Source of the DNA: Oscillospiraceae bacterium
GTDB taxonomy: Bacteria; Bacillota; Clostridia; Oscillospirales; Ruminococcaceae
NCBI GenBank assembly: GCA_014799365.1
Contig: JAAVIF010000073.1
Span: 1 to 52,670, forward strand
Direction: 5' to 3'
DNA: 52,670 nucleotides
Positions 31,082 to 41,000 of the stretch are shown here, in pieces; position 1 is the first letter of the stretch, and each line of letters starts with the position of its first letter. The notes under the pieces were generated by a model, which did no database searches, was not told where the DNA came from, and saw only the letters and a program-made list of their open reading frames with translations. A program made the position numbers and the translations under genes.

Positions 31082-31480
31082 CTAATCTCTGGCAATTTCA
31101 CGCCAATCCAGATCGCCCCGTTCAAGAGCGTGTATGAGTGCTTCCGCTGTGGCAATGTTGGTTGCGACAGGTATATTATGAACATCGCAAAGTCTGAGCA
31201 AATGTGATTCGTTAGGCTCGCGGTGGTTAATGTTAATCGGGTCTCTGAAGAATATCAGAATATCTATTTCGTTGCAGGAAATACGTGCGGAAATCTGCTG
31301 ATCGCCGCCTTGGGAGCCGCTCAGGAATCTTTGAATATGAAGTCCAGTTGCTTCCGCGACAAGCTTTCCCGTTGTTCCCGTGGCGCACAGATCGTGCCGG
31401 CTCAAAATACCGCAATAAGCTATGCAAAATTGTACTATAAGTTCTTTTTTTGAATCATGCGCTATTAAAGCAATGTTCAT
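31082..31480 (-). CDS. mgsA: Methylglyoxal synthase
   Basis: This cytoplasmic enzyme turns dihydroxyacetone phosphate into methylglyoxal and phosphate, a bypass of lower glycolysis when sugar phosphates build up. The 132-residue product has the family blocks [18 protein letters not shown] (phosphate binding), [11 protein letters not shown] with catalytic Asp60, and [14 protein letters not shown]. Length and motifs are normal. AAAGGAGGG precedes the ATG, and a promoter is at 31563-31591. Its place next to mreBCD-PBP2 is common in Clostridia. Confidence 0.96.
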   Translation of the reverse strand: MNIALIAHDSKKELIVQFCIAYCGILSRHDLCATGTTGKLVAEATGLHIQRFLSGSQGGDQQISARISCNEIDILIFFRDPININHREPNESHLLRLCDVHNIPVATNIATAEALIHALERGDLDWREIARD

Positions 31481-31562
31481 TTGAAGCCCTCCTTTATACT
31501 GTATCGTTTACACTGATCTTAGGGGGGTTAGTATAATTCTTAACCGCCTTTGTGTAAAAAAT

Positions 31563-31591
31563 ATTATAGCACAATTTTTGACAAATGAAAA
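31563..31591 (-). promoter_or_regulatory. Promoter of mgsA
   Basis: On the minus strand TTTTCA (plus 31586-31591) and TATAAT (plus 31563-31568) with a 17-base spacer. The rest of 31592-31858 is AT-rich with no gene seen. Confidence 0.5.
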
Positions 31592-31858
31592 GACTTTTAA
31601 TTCGTTTGACGCAAAGTTTGGTATATTTATTGTTTAAAAGGGGGTTCGTTTGGTAAATTTGCACAAAAAAGTTACTTTTTTAGGGCGATTTGATAAATGT
31701 TTCACGAATTTTTACGCTTAAGATATAAAGATAAATAAAAATACGGGGTAAAAAATTGAAAAAAAGACGGAATTTTATTATTTTACGTTTTTTTCATACA
31801 AGTTTTTATATACAATAATGTAATCTGTTTTTTTATAAAAGTATAAGAACTTTCACTG

Positions 31859-33952
31859 TTACGGTCTTACGGGCGTTTTATCGGTCTGCGTCCACCGCTT
31901 CCAGGGAGAAACGACATTTCCTTCATCGTCCAGATCGGGTTCATAGCAATCGTAAAAATATGCGTCAATAATATTTCTTATCATGTATCTTGAATATTCG
32001 CCCTTGCTTAATACTATGCCGAAAGCTATCTGAGGGTCCTCGGCGGGGTAGTAGCCCATTACCGTTGAGGTGTAGTATTTGCCTATGCTGTCCATTTCCG
32101 CCGTACCTGTTTTTATCGCTACGCTGTAAGGCAGGTAGTCGAAGGTCCAGTTAGAGGAGCTTGTGGGCCATGTACACCACTTGCTGACCTTTATCATGCC
32201 CTCCCGCACGGTTTCAAAGGCGTCGGTGCCTTTGTCGTCGATAACCGTCACTACCTTTGGCTCGGTTTTGGAAACAAGCTCGGTGTAATCGTAATTCCAT
32301 ACGGAATCCACCAAGTAGGGCTGAAGTCTTGTTCCGTTGTTGGCGAGAGTCAGTGCCTGTACCGCCAAATTCAAGGGCGTTACCTGCGTTGCGCTTTGTC
32401 CGATGCCCGCCTGAAGCACCTGTCCTACGTCCCAAGGCTGTTCGGTAGACCTTTCGTAGTTTTCCGGGGTGGTCATCTGTCCCTTTTGCGAGGTGATCTC
32501 AAGCCCAAGGTCGGTTCCGTAGCCGAATTTTTCCGCATAGGAGGACAAGGTATCTATACCCATTCTTCTTGCCAGATCATAGAAAAAAATGTTACAGGAA
32601 ACGTATAGGGAATCAACCACGTTATAGCCGTAATGAGAGCCCGTACATGTGGGCTGATAGTCGCTGTAATATTCATATTTTCCCGTGCATATTCCGGGGC
32701 TGTCATGATTTATATATCCTTCGATAAGCCCTGCTGTGGCGTTTATGGTTTTAAAAGCGGAGCCGGGGCGGAAAAGTCCGTCCACCGCCGCGTTAAACAT
32801 AGACGCACCGTCTACTCCGTTTAAAACCGAAAGGGGATCGTTTGAGTAATCTATTAGATTGTAGGTCGGGTAGCTTGCCATTCCGAGGACCGCGCCTGTT
32901 TTGGCGTTCAGCACCACTACCGCTCCGCCGTCGCACTCGTTTCCTCTTTTGGGATCGTTGTACCAATGGAGCCAATTTATCTGATTTTCAAGAATAGTCT
33001 GCAAATCCTCCTGAAAATCCCTGTCTATCGTAAGCTTCAGGCTGCTGCCCGGCTGTACGGGAACGCTTATCTTATCGGATATTACCTCTCCCGTGCTGCT
33101 GCGGACGATTGTCCTTGTGCCGTCGGTGCCTTTCAGGGTGCTTTCCATTCCGTATTCAATGCCCGTTTTTCCGATAAGATCGTTAATGGTATAATCTGTG
33201 ATCCCGTTTTCGTCCTTGCTGGCACTGTATTCATTGGAGGTAATGGGACCGATAGTGCCGATAACGTGCGGGGCAATGTCACCTCTTACATAGATTCTTT
33301 TGGGTTCTTCGGAAATATCGACGCCCGTTAAAATAAAGCCCTTTTCCTTTAATCTCAATACGGTGTCAAGGGCAATATCCTCCGCTAAAATGTATCTGTT
33401 GCTGTCGGAAAAGTCCTTTTGCTCCATTTCGTAACGCACTCCGGCGATAAGCCTTACCGTTCTCAGATCATATTTTTCGGTATCGATCCTGTATTTATCC
33501 GCCAACGCCTTAAGACAGTTTTCCACGGTGGCGTCAACATTGACCTTGATATTTGTTTTGAATCTGTCCAGCTCGTCTTCCGCAGCGTCGGTAAAGCTGT
33601 ATGGAGCTTCCTTTGTAATAGGTATATTATCTATCCATTCCTCGCCGCAGCTTTCCAGTATTCCTATGGTTGAGGCAATTACTTCGTTTTCGCTGCCCGA
33701 GGTCAAAAACGCTCTTTGAAGGATAACCTTAAAAACGCTTTGGTTGCTTACAATAATGTTTCCGTCAGCGTCGGAGATCTGACCTCTTGCGGCTGAAATA
33801 GACTGATTGGCTTCTCGGAAGCTTTCGTTTTGCGAAGCGTAGTAATCGCCGTTTACTATTTGTATCTTCATAAGCTGTACGGCCGCAAGAAACACCAGTA
33901 CAAAAGAAATTATCACCCAAAAAAGACTTCTTATTATATATCCTACCTTCAT
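31859..33952 (-). CDS. mrdA: Penicillin-binding protein 2 (rod-shape transpeptidase)
   Basis: This membrane-anchored transpeptidase cross-links peptidoglycan during elongation, working with MreBCD. The 697-residue product has one N-terminal membrane helix (about 9-28), a dimerisation/pedestal region (about 50-320), and a transpeptidase domain with Ser398-x2-Lys401 (RPGSAFK), SCN in YVSCNIFFYD, and KTG in AIKTGTAE. The order mreB-mreC-mreD-PBP2 supports the PBP2 role rather than the division PBP. Its ATG overlaps the mreD stop (ATGA). The sporulation-specific SpoVD is the main alternative, but no PASTA domain is present. Confidence 0.94.
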   Translation of the reverse strand: MKVGYIIRSLFWVIISFVLVFLAAVQLMKIQIVNGDYYASQNESFREANQSISAARGQISDADGNIIVSNQSVFKVILQRAFLTSGSENEVIASTIGILESCGEEWIDNIPITKEAPYSFTDAAEDELDRFKTNIKVNVDATVENCLKALADKYRIDTEKYDLRTVRLIAGVRYEMEQKDFSDSNRYILAEDIALDTVLRLKEKGFILTGVDISEEPKRIYVRGDIAPHVIGTIGPITSNEYSASKDENGITDYTINDLIGKTGIEYGMESTLKGTDGTRTIVRSSTGEVISDKISVPVQPGSSLKLTIDRDFQEDLQTILENQINWLHWYNDPKRGNECDGGAVVVLNAKTGAVLGMASYPTYNLIDYSNDPLSVLNGVDGASMFNAAVDGLFRPGSAFKTINATAGLIEGYINHDSPGICTGKYEYYSDYQPTCTGSHYGYNVVDSLYVSCNIFFYDLARRMGIDTLSSYAEKFGYGTDLGLEITSQKGQMTTPENYERSTEQPWDVGQVLQAGIGQSATQVTPLNLAVQALTLANNGTRLQPYLVDSVWNYDYTELVSKTEPKVVTVIDDKGTDAFETVREGMIKVSKWCTWPTSSSNWTFDYLPYSVAIKTGTAEMDSIGKYYTSTVMGYYPAEDPQIAFGIVLSKGEYSRYMIRNIIDAYFYDCYEPDLDDEGNVVSPWKRWTQTDKTPVRP

Positions 33953-34650
33953 TTGATATTCCTTTCCTCAGGTAAACTGCGCTTTCGTGAATTTTCCTTT
34001 TCCAGATCTTTTATATATTTGTTCTTTTTATCAACATTGATAATACGCTTGCTTTTGCGTTTTTCTTCCGCCTTGTCCACAGCCTCCTCAACCGCTTCGT
34101 CCAGATTTTCGTTTTGCTCCAGACCGAATTTGGACGCAATGAATTTTGTTATCCAATATATTAAAGGTGCGGTGATCAAGGTGGCGATAAAGGAGGGAAG
34201 CAGTATCTTCGTTACGATAAGCCACCTGCCGTCGGCACTCCAGATAACATAGTTGAAAAGGTAGTACAAGGAAAAGGAAAACAGCGTTGTTCCGCTCGTA
34301 AACAAAAGGTGATTCAATATATTTACCTTTATAAGATTTCTGGAAAACAAAGAGGTTATAAAGCAGCAGGGCATGACGCATACCGCGAAAAATCCGAATA
34401 ACGTACCCGATGAAATATCCAGCATAAATCCGCAGAAAATTCCGAAGATCGAAGAGGAAAACTCCTGTTCTTTCATGGAAACGCCGATGGCAAGAGCAAA
34501 GATCATATAGGGCTGCCATAGCTTAAACGCGCCGCAGCTCATTATCGAATACAGGAGCACCAACGCCAAAGAGTAAAAAAGCCAACGCAAAAACACCTTG
34601 ACTTTCATTTTTCTTGTATATGCAACCGCCGAATTTATTTTGTAACGCAT
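33949..34650 (-). CDS. mreD: Rod shape-determining protein MreD
   Basis: MreD is an integral membrane partner of MreC in the elongation complex. The 233-residue product has five or six hydrophobic helices between about 20 and 175, with the typical SIFGIFCGFMLDISSGTLFGFFAV segment. A long charged C-terminal tail (about 180-233, rich in Lys, Glu and Arg) exceeds most family members of about 165-180 residues and should lie in the cytoplasm. Four-base overlap with PBP2 downstream; 41 bases after mreC. Confidence 0.9.
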   Translation of the reverse strand: MRYKINSAVAYTRKMKVKVFLRWLFYSLALVLLYSIMSCGAFKLWQPYMIFALAIGVSMKEQEFSSSIFGIFCGFMLDISSGTLFGFFAVCVMPCCFITSLFSRNLIKVNILNHLLFTSGTTLFSFSLYYLFNYVIWSADGRWLIVTKILLPSFIATLITAPLIYWITKFIASKFGLEQNENLDEAVEEAVDKAEEKRKSKRIINVDKKNKYIKDLEKENSRKRSLPEERNIK

Positions 34651-34691
34651 TGGTTTTTCCTAACTCTGTACATTTGTTGTATTTTTTTGCT

Positions 34692-35552
34692 CTATGAATT
34701 GCCGGAGACGTCTTCTCCCTTGCCGTCAAAATCGATCAGGACAAAAACGTCGGAAACGGTAAATACGTCCACAAACGGCTTTATCTGCACATGTACCGAC
34801 AGTCCGTTGCTGTCGTTGATTATATCCGTTACCGTTCCCAGCAGTACGTCCTTCGGAAAAAAGGAGCTTCCCGAGGTTACTATTATCTCGTCCTTTTCGA
34901 TTCCGCTGTTCCTGCCTGTGTAATTCATTACGCAGTGTCCCGTATAGGCACTGTCAAGATCGTTTTCGATTATGCCCAAGGCGTGGCTGTCCGCGCCTCT
35001 GACGCCTATGTTTATATCGTCGGAAAGAACGGTGGAAACGATAGCGTAGTTTCCCGAAACCTCGCTTATTATTCCCACAAGTCCCGTTTTGGTAAACACG
35101 GGATCGTAGAGTGAAATACCGTCGTTTGTACCTCTGTTGATGGTGAAGCCGCCCGAAATATCCGCGGAATTTCTTGCCGTTACCGAGCATGGAGGACTCC
35201 ATTTGAAATCCTTGTTGTTTTCGGAAATTTCAAGCATGTCCTTTAGCTGGCTGTTTTCCTTTTCAAGCTCCTCTTTTTCAAGCACGCTGCCGTAAAATTC
35301 CGCAAGCTGTTCTTTTAAAAGCTCGTTTTCCTGCTTATACTTGTCGGCGTTTACAAATTTATCGATAGTGCTTTCCATCCAGTCGGAAACGGTGGTGGAA
35401 AGGGAAACGAACGGAGAGGAAACCGTTTCGAGAAAAGCCTTCGGCAATGAGGAAGCTCCCGCGGCGATTGCCACATATATTAAAAAGCCAAGTAAAAGGG
35501 CAAAAATACAAACAAGGATTTTAAATTTAATTGTGTGAAAAAATTCTCTCAT
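34692..35552 (-). CDS. mreC: Rod shape-determining protein MreC
   Basis: MreC is a bitopic scaffold that activates PBP2. The 286-residue product has an N-terminal membrane helix (about 11-33), a coiled coil (about 65-112; ENELLKEQLAEFYGSVLEKEELEKENSQLK) and a double beta-barrel domain (about 125-275) with ISLYDPVFTKTGLVGIISEV and DEIIVTSGSSFFPKDVLLGTV. ATG 35552 has only a weak GGGG site. A 308-base gap separates it from mreB, unusual for this operon and filled by palindromes. Confidence 0.93.
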   Translation of the reverse strand: MREFFHTIKFKILVCIFALLLGFLIYVAIAAGASSLPKAFLETVSSPFVSLSTTVSDWMESTIDKFVNADKYKQENELLKEQLAEFYGSVLEKEELEKENSQLKDMLEISENNKDFKWSPPCSVTARNSADISGGFTINRGTNDGISLYDPVFTKTGLVGIISEVSGNYAIVSTVLSDDINIGVRGADSHALGIIENDLDSAYTGHCVMNYTGRNSGIEKDEIIVTSGSSFFPKDVLLGTVTDIINDSNGLSVHVQIKPFVDVFTVSDVFVLIDFDGKGEDVSGNS

Positions 35553-35800
35553 ACAAACCCCGTTTTATAATTAAAAATTGTTAATTGAAAATTGCGAAGC
35601 GGCTTCGCCGCGGGTTATAAGGTCCGTGCAATTTTAGAACAGCGTGCTCCATACATTAAATAAGTAAAGCTTACAGCATGCTCTTCAGTATAAAATAAGA
35701 GTCGGCGCATTCTGACCCGTTCAGTGTCGGAAATCCCTTGTCGGGCGTTAAGACAATCCGATCGGGTGCTTATTAACACCGACTTTTAATTATTTTAAAT
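35553..35800. other. mreB-mreC gap with small inverted repeats
   Basis: No gene seen. AAAATTGC near 35587 faces GCAATTTT near 35628 and encloses a GCGAAGC/GCTTCGC-type hairpin. A longer imperfect repeat (AGTCGG ... CCGACT) spans about 35699-35786. The gap may hold a secondary promoter or processing site for mreCD-PBP2, but none stands out. Confidence 0.4.
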
Positions 35801-35853
35801 ACTGCTCCCTTTTAAACTATGGGTATTACGTCAGTTTAAAAAGGGAGTGGTAA
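35801..35853. repeat. Small palindromic element after mreB
   Basis: CTCCCTTTTAAACT and AGTTTAAAAAGGGAG arms around TATGGGTATTACGTC. A member of the same family as 51371-51430. Here both arms carry C/G where other members have A/T next to CCC/GGG. It starts 8 bases past the mreB stop and could act as a terminator or attenuator. Confidence 0.75.
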
Positions 35854-35860
35854 AATTTGT

Positions 35861-36883
35861 TTAATAGTAGGTCTTTTCGTCGTCGTCAAGCACGTCAACA
35901 AGCTTGTCGATATTTTCGAGTACCGCGCCCGTACCGTCCGCCACACAGTCCAAGGGACGCTCCGCGATCTTAACGGGCATTCCCGTTTCGTGATTTATAA
36001 GAAGATCCAAGCCCTTTAAAAGCGCGCCGCCGCCCGCAAGCATAATGCCCTGGTCTATAATGTCCGCAGCCAGCTCGGGAGGAGTTTTTTCAAGTGTTAT
36101 CTTTATTGCTTCGGTTACATTGCTGAGGGGTTCGGAAAGTGCGTCGCGTATTTCCTCGCTTGTAACTGTGATGTTTTCGGGCAGACCGTTCATCAGGTTT
36201 CTGCCCTTGATGTCCATTACAGGCTCGTTGTCGGCGTAGGGGTAAGCCGAACCAATGCCCATTTTAATGTTTTCGGCCGTTCTTTCGCCGATGAGAAGAT
36301 TGTATTTTTTCTTGATATAGTTGATTATGGAAGCGTCAAATTCGTCTCCCGCCACTCTTACGGAGCGCGAGGTAACGATACCGCCGAGAGAAATAACGGC
36401 AACCTCGCTTGTACCGCCGCCGATGTCCACTATCATGCTTCCGGTTGGCTCCGCAACGGGAAGTCCCGCGCCGATAGCCGCCGCCATAGGCTCCTCTATG
36501 ATAGAAACACGCTTTGCGCCGGCGTTCTGTGTGGCCTCCTTTACCGCGCGGCGTTCAACCGCGGTAACGCCCGAGGGAATACAGATAATAACTCTCGCTT
36601 TAGTGAAAGCCCTGCCCTTTAACGCCTTTTTGATAAACTCCTGGAGCATGCTGGTGGTTATATCGAAATCGGCTATAACTCCGTCCTTAAGAGGTCTTAC
36701 CGCCTTGATGGAGCCGGGAGTTCTGCCGATAACGTCTTTTGCTTCCTGTCCGACATAACGTACTCTGTCGTACTTCACGTCCACTGCAACAACGCTGGGT
36801 TCTCTGATGATGATACCTTTTCCTCTCATGTAAACCAGTGTGTTGGCGGTGCCCAAATCTATGCCTATATCCTTTGTAAACAT
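35861..36883 (-). CDS. mreB: Rod shape-determining protein MreB
   Basis: MreB is an actin-like ATPase that forms membrane-associated filaments and guides side-wall synthesis. The 340-residue product has the actin-fold ATP motifs: [13 protein letters not shown] (phosphate 1), [21 protein letters not shown] (phosphate 2), and [15 protein letters not shown] (adenosine). AGGAGG precedes the ATG at 36883. A 140-base 5-prime leader separates it from the promoter at 37030-37058. First gene of mreB-C-D-PBP2. Confidence 0.97.
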   Translation of the reverse strand: MFTKDIGIDLGTANTLVYMRGKGIIIREPSVVAVDVKYDRVRYVGQEAKDVIGRTPGSIKAVRPLKDGVIADFDITTSMLQEFIKKALKGRAFTKARVIICIPSGVTAVERRAVKEATQNAGAKRVSIIEEPMAAAIGAGLPVAEPTGSMIVDIGGGTSEVAVISLGGIVTSRSVRVAGDEFDASIINYIKKKYNLLIGERTAENIKMGIGSAYPYADNEPVMDIKGRNLMNGLPENITVTSEEIRDALSEPLSNVTEAIKITLEKTPPELAADIIDQGIMLAGGGALLKGLDLLINHETGMPVKIAERPLDCVADGTGAVLENIDKLVDVLDDDEKTYY

Positions 36884-37029
36884 CTTCTCCTCCTAAGTTA
36901 TCCTTTAATTTAATTAAAAATTCCTTCTTTATGGCAAAAATGACGCGGTTGGAAATATATTGAATTTTATGATATACAAAATTTAACGTCATATAATTGC
37001 TTAAATGTTAAAATTTTCACTCGGTAAAT

Positions 37030-37058
37030 ATTATAACACGAAAACCACCCTTATACAA
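37030..37058 (-). promoter_or_regulatory. Promoter of mreBCD-PBP2
   Basis: On the minus strand TTGTAT (plus 37053-37058) and TATAAT (plus 37030-37035) have a 17-base spacer. The AT-rich leader to 36884 holds no clear structure. Confidence 0.65.
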
Positions 37059-37195
37059 CATGTATTTTCAGAAAAATTTTGCGTTTTTTAAAGTTTTTTT
37101 TGGAAGATATTACCAAGAGAGCTTGCACGAGCTTATTCGATACCCTGATTTTACCTTTGACACCGCGGAATACGGGAGCTGCGGGAGGCTTCGGG

Positions 37196-37447
37196 TCACC
37201 CTTTTAGACCGCGTTCCTGCCTGTCCATATCCTCGATTACAATATCATAGATTTCGCCCAATTGTGAACAGTACTTAAGCACGTCCCACGGCTCGTTTGT
37301 GTGAAAATGAATTTTCATTACCTCCTCGTCTCCCACGGCCAGCAAACAGTCGCCTTTGAAATTGGACGTAAAGTGTTCGATAATTGCGTCTTCATCCAAG
37401 TTTTTTCCTTCTATCAGCAATTGAGTGTCGTATTTGAATTCCAGCAT
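37196..37447 (-). CDS. Orphan FakA/DAK2-like C-terminal domain protein
   Basis: The 83-residue product reads like a middle or C-terminal segment of the fatty acid kinase FakA (YloV), the DhaK/DAK2-related family. The pattern YDTQLLIEGKNLDEDAIIEHF, then GDCLLAVGDEEVMKIHFHTNEPWDVLKYC, then GEIYDIVIEDMDRQ parallels FakA text around its HVHTN motif. The DAK2 kinase domain is absent, so it cannot phosphorylate on its own. It may bind a partner such as FakB/DegV, or be a degraded remnant. Its own promoter, AAAGGAG site and intact frame argue for a functional gene. Nothing nearby encodes FakA or FakB. Confidence 0.75.
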   Translation of the reverse strand: MLEFKYDTQLLIEGKNLDEDAIIEHFTSNFKGDCLLAVGDEEVMKIHFHTNEPWDVLKYCSQLGEIYDIVIEDMDRQERGLKG

Positions 37448-37480
37448 ATGCCAAATCTCCTTTAAATTATGATACTGCCA

Positions 37481-37509
37481 ATTATATCATAATCCGCGGC
37501 AAATGTCCA
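37481..37509 (-). promoter_or_regulatory. Promoter of the FakA-like gene
   Basis: On the minus strand TGGACA (plus 37504-37509) and TATAAT (plus 37481-37486) have a 17-base spacer. Confidence 0.5.
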
Positions 37510-37543
37510 TAAAAAAATAGGGCTTTGTTTGACTTGCCTTATT

Positions 37544-37710
37544 TTAAGGGAACCTCTAAAAACCCCCTGTGAGTAAAAACGAACATGGCACGCCGCCTAC
37601 TTCGTCAATCCTCCTCGACAGGCGTCAAGCCTGCCTTCGTCGGATTTCCTCGTATCCGGCGCACCCTGTCCGTTTTTACTGTTCACAAGGGTTTTTAGAG
37701 GCTCCCTTAA
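37544..37710. mobile_element. MITE-like element (167 bp)
   Basis: Terminal inverted repeats begin TTAAGGGAACCTCTAAAAACC (left) and, read inward from the right, TTAAGGGAGCCTCTAAAAACC. Pairing continues through TGTGA and GTAAAAACG, about 40 bases per side. The interior is GC-rich with small hairpins. There is no coding capacity. One copy in this window, between the FakA-like gene and the candidate small RNA. Confidence 0.75.
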
Positions 37711-37727
37711 AAAAATTTCGCAGACTA

Positions 37728-37756
37728 TTGACATTTTTATCCGCATGATGTATAAT
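37728..37756 (+). promoter_or_regulatory. Consensus promoter of a candidate small RNA
   Basis: A perfect TTGACA (37728-37733), a 17-base spacer and a perfect TATAAT (37751-37756). No ribosome binding site or gene follows before a terminator at 37824-37857. Confidence 0.75.
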
Positions 37757-37762
37757 AAAACC

Positions 37763-37857
37763 AATATAAATGTTATTTTCCCTTATTAAGAAACAGATTT
37801 CAGTATCGGTCAAACAAACCGATAAATCCGAAACACAGCGGTGCTTCGGATTTTTTT
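37763..37857 (+). ncRNA. Candidate ~95 nt small RNA
   Basis: The start is predicted about 7 bases after the -10 box. The transcript would fold into TATCGGT-CAAACAA-ACCGATA (37804-37824), then a terminator hairpin AAATCCGAA/TTCGGATTT (37824-37853) running into seven T. The two hairpins share one base. The only reading frame (ATG 37769, 31 codons) has no ribosome binding site and runs past the terminator. It could also be an attenuated leader of the hybrid kinase gene at 38063, which has a second promoter after the terminator. It matches no RNA family I recognise. Confidence 0.55.
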
Positions 37858-37874
37858 GGATTTAACCGAAAGCA

Positions 37875-37904
37875 TTGACTATGGACTGTTTGGTGTTATA
37901 TAAA
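37875..37904 (+). promoter_or_regulatory. Promoter of the hybrid histidine kinase gene
   Basis: TTGACT at 37875-37880 and TATAAA at 37899-37904 with an 18-base spacer. The leader that follows contains three tandem 9-mers, TGCTGATAG, TGCTGATAG, TGCTGAGAG (about 37925-37951). No known riboswitch was recognised. Confidence 0.5.
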
Positions 37905-38062
37905 TTGAATAATTTTTTTATTTTGCTGATAGTGCTGATAGTGCTGAGAGTATGATCACCGTTTGACACTGAATCATATTCGGCGTCAAAATGAGGATTG
38001 AACGAAAACAGCGATAGTGATAATGCGTATAGTACTTCTGTGAGTAATTCGGAGGAATTGTT

Positions 38063-41000
38063 ATGTATCAATGTAACGTCAATTTCTATTTAATAGGCTG
38101 CAAGGGCGACAGTGAATATGTGACCGGCATAATAAAGGAAATGCCGCCGCTTGAGCATTTTTCACATAATTTTGTTGAAAGCGACGATCTCGATAAGACC
38201 TTGGAAGTAAAGGCGGACGTTATTTTTGTCGACATAAACGGCACCGATGCGGAAGAAACGCTTAAAGGACTTGAACCCTGCAAAAAGCCGGATACCGAGG
38301 TCATACTGCTTACGGACAGCGGAAGCTCATTCCTTTTTGATGAATATACGGAATATCTCCGGGACGTGTGGACGCTGCCCATGACCGAAAGCGAGGTCAG
38401 ATTCCGCTTTTTAAAGTGGCAGAACAGCTATAAGGCAAGCAAGGATTATTGGGAAAACAGGCAGTTTTTGGAAGCTACGATAAACAATATCCCCAATCTT
38501 ATTTGGTTTAAGAATAAAACGGGCATTCATGAAAAAGTAAACGACAGCTTTTGCAGAACCGTAAACAAGACCAAAGAACAGGTCGAGGGCAGAGGTCACG
38601 CTTATATATGGGACGTTGAACATGACGATCCGGCTTGTATAGAATCCGAGCTGGAAGTAATGAGATCGGAAAAAACCTGTATATCCGAGGAAACGATCAC
38701 CACAGGCGAGGGCATAAAGCTGCTTACAACATATAAATCTCCGCTGTACGATATTGACGGGAGCGTAATGGGTACGGTGGGAGTCGGCATAGATGTAACG
38801 CAGGAGCGCGCTTACGAGCGTGCGATCGTAGACAAGAACAATGCCCTGGAGGCCTTGTTTATGTCGCTGGACTGCGGTATAATTTGCCATTCGCTGGACG
38901 GTATGCGTATTCTCAGCATAAATTCGGCGGCTCTTAAGATATTGGGCTACGAAAGCGGCGAGGAGCTTATTGAAAGCGGCTTCAAAACGATCGCGCCGTC
39001 CGTTATGGAAGAGGATAAGCAAAGATTGACAGAAAGCATCCAAACGCTGAAAAAAGAGGGAGACAGCGTCAGCATCGAATACCGAGTACAGCACAGGGAC
39101 GGCGAGGTGATTCATGTGCTGGGCAATGTCAAGCTTATCAGTGACAACGGTGAGCTGTATTATCAGCGGTTTATGTTTGACAACACCGCTCAGAAGCTTC
39201 ATGAAAAGAAAATGCGCGAGGAAAGCGAAAAGCGGCAGTCGGAGCTTGTTCAGGCACTCAGCATAGATTTTAATCTTGTTTGCTTTTTTTATCTCGATAC
39301 GGGAGAGGGATCGGTGCTTCGCGTGGCCGACGAGAATAATCATGATCTTGAAAAAATTTTCTGCGGCGATATATCATTGCAGAAAAGTATGGATATATAT
39401 ATAGAAAAATTTGTTTATGAAGAAGACAAGGAAATGCTGAGACAGGCAACGGCCTTGGAGAAGATCAGCAGGGATCTCGATGAAAAGAAGTGGTTTTCCG
39501 TTAACTACCGCACATATATCAATAACGGCGAGGTTATATATTATCAGGTTAAGGCGGTGCGCACAGGCTCCTGGGAAAAGGATAAGGGCAGGGGCTTTGT
39601 AATAGGCTTCCGAAGCGTGGACGAGGAAGTCCGCAGCGAAATGGAGCAGAAAAAACTTTTGGAAAACGCGCTTTTGCAGGCCAACAGGGCAAATAAAGCA
39701 AAAAGCGTATTCCTGTCCAATATGTCCCACGATATACGTACTCCGATGAACGCGATAGTGGGCTTTACTTCCTTGGCGATAACGCATATCGAGCATAAGG
39801 ATCAGGTCAAGGAATACTTAAAGAAAATAATGACATCGGGAAATCACCTGCTCAGTCTTATAAACGACGTTTTGGATATGAGCCGTATCGAAAGCGGAAA
39901 AATGCACTTGGATGAAAAGCCCGCCAGTCTTCCCGAGATCCTGCACGGACTCAGAAATATTTTACAGGCGGATATACACGCAAAGCAGCTTGAGCTGTAT
40001 ATCGATGCCGTTGATATTTTACACGAGGAAATATACTGCGACAAGCTCAGAGTAAATCAGGTGCTGTTAAACCTCCTGAGCAATGCCGTTAAATATACTC
40101 CCGCGGGCGGTATCGTAAGCATGAGGATAATCGAAAAAGCGGGTGCGGCTCAGGGAAGCGGAAACTACGAGTTTCGCATCAAGGATAACGGTATAGGTAT
40201 GAGCGAGGAATTTGTCGCTCACATCTTTGAGCCCTTTGAAAGAGAAAGGAATACTACATTAAGCGGTATTCAGGGCACGGGTCTCGGAATGGCGATCACA
40301 AAAAATATCGTTGATATGATGGACGGCACCATTGAGGTAACCAGCAAGGTGGGAGAAGGCACGGAGGTCGTTGTTGGCTTTACCTTCCGTCTTAATTCCG
40401 ATGTAAAACCCGTTGCCGCCATAGAGGAGCTTAAAAATTGCAGAGCGTTGGTGGTGGACGATGATTTCAACACCTGCGACAGCGTTTCGAGCATGCTGTG
40501 TCAAATCGGTATGCGCGCCGATTGGACCTTATCGGGAAAAGAAGCGGTGCTGCGTACCAAACAGGCGGTGGCAAGGGGAGACAACTACTGCGTTTACATA
40601 ATAGACTGGCTGCTTCCCGATATGAACGGCATCGAGGTGACCCGCAGGATAAGAAAGGAAACGGGCAGCGATGTGCCGGTCATTGTTTTGACCGCTTACG
40701 ATTGGCTGGATATAGAGGACGAGGCAAAAGAAGCTGGAGTCACTGCTTTCTGCGCAAAGCCCTTGTTTATGTCGGAATTAAACAGCTGTCTGCGTTCCGT
40801 TGTAAGCGTCGGCGGAGAGAACGAGGACGACATAAAAAATATGGATAAGCCCATTCGCACCGGACGTATTTTGCTTACCGAGGATAACGAGCTTAACCAG
40901 GAAATCGCTGTGGCAATACTTACCGAAGCCGGCTTTGTGGTTGATGTGGCGAATAACGGTCAGATCGCTTTGGATATATTGAAAGAATCCGAGGCAGGAT

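Noticed and set aside
37905-38062. c-di-GMP riboswitch in the hybrid kinase leader
   Set aside because: No GEMM-type conserved blocks; only three 9-mer tandem repeats.
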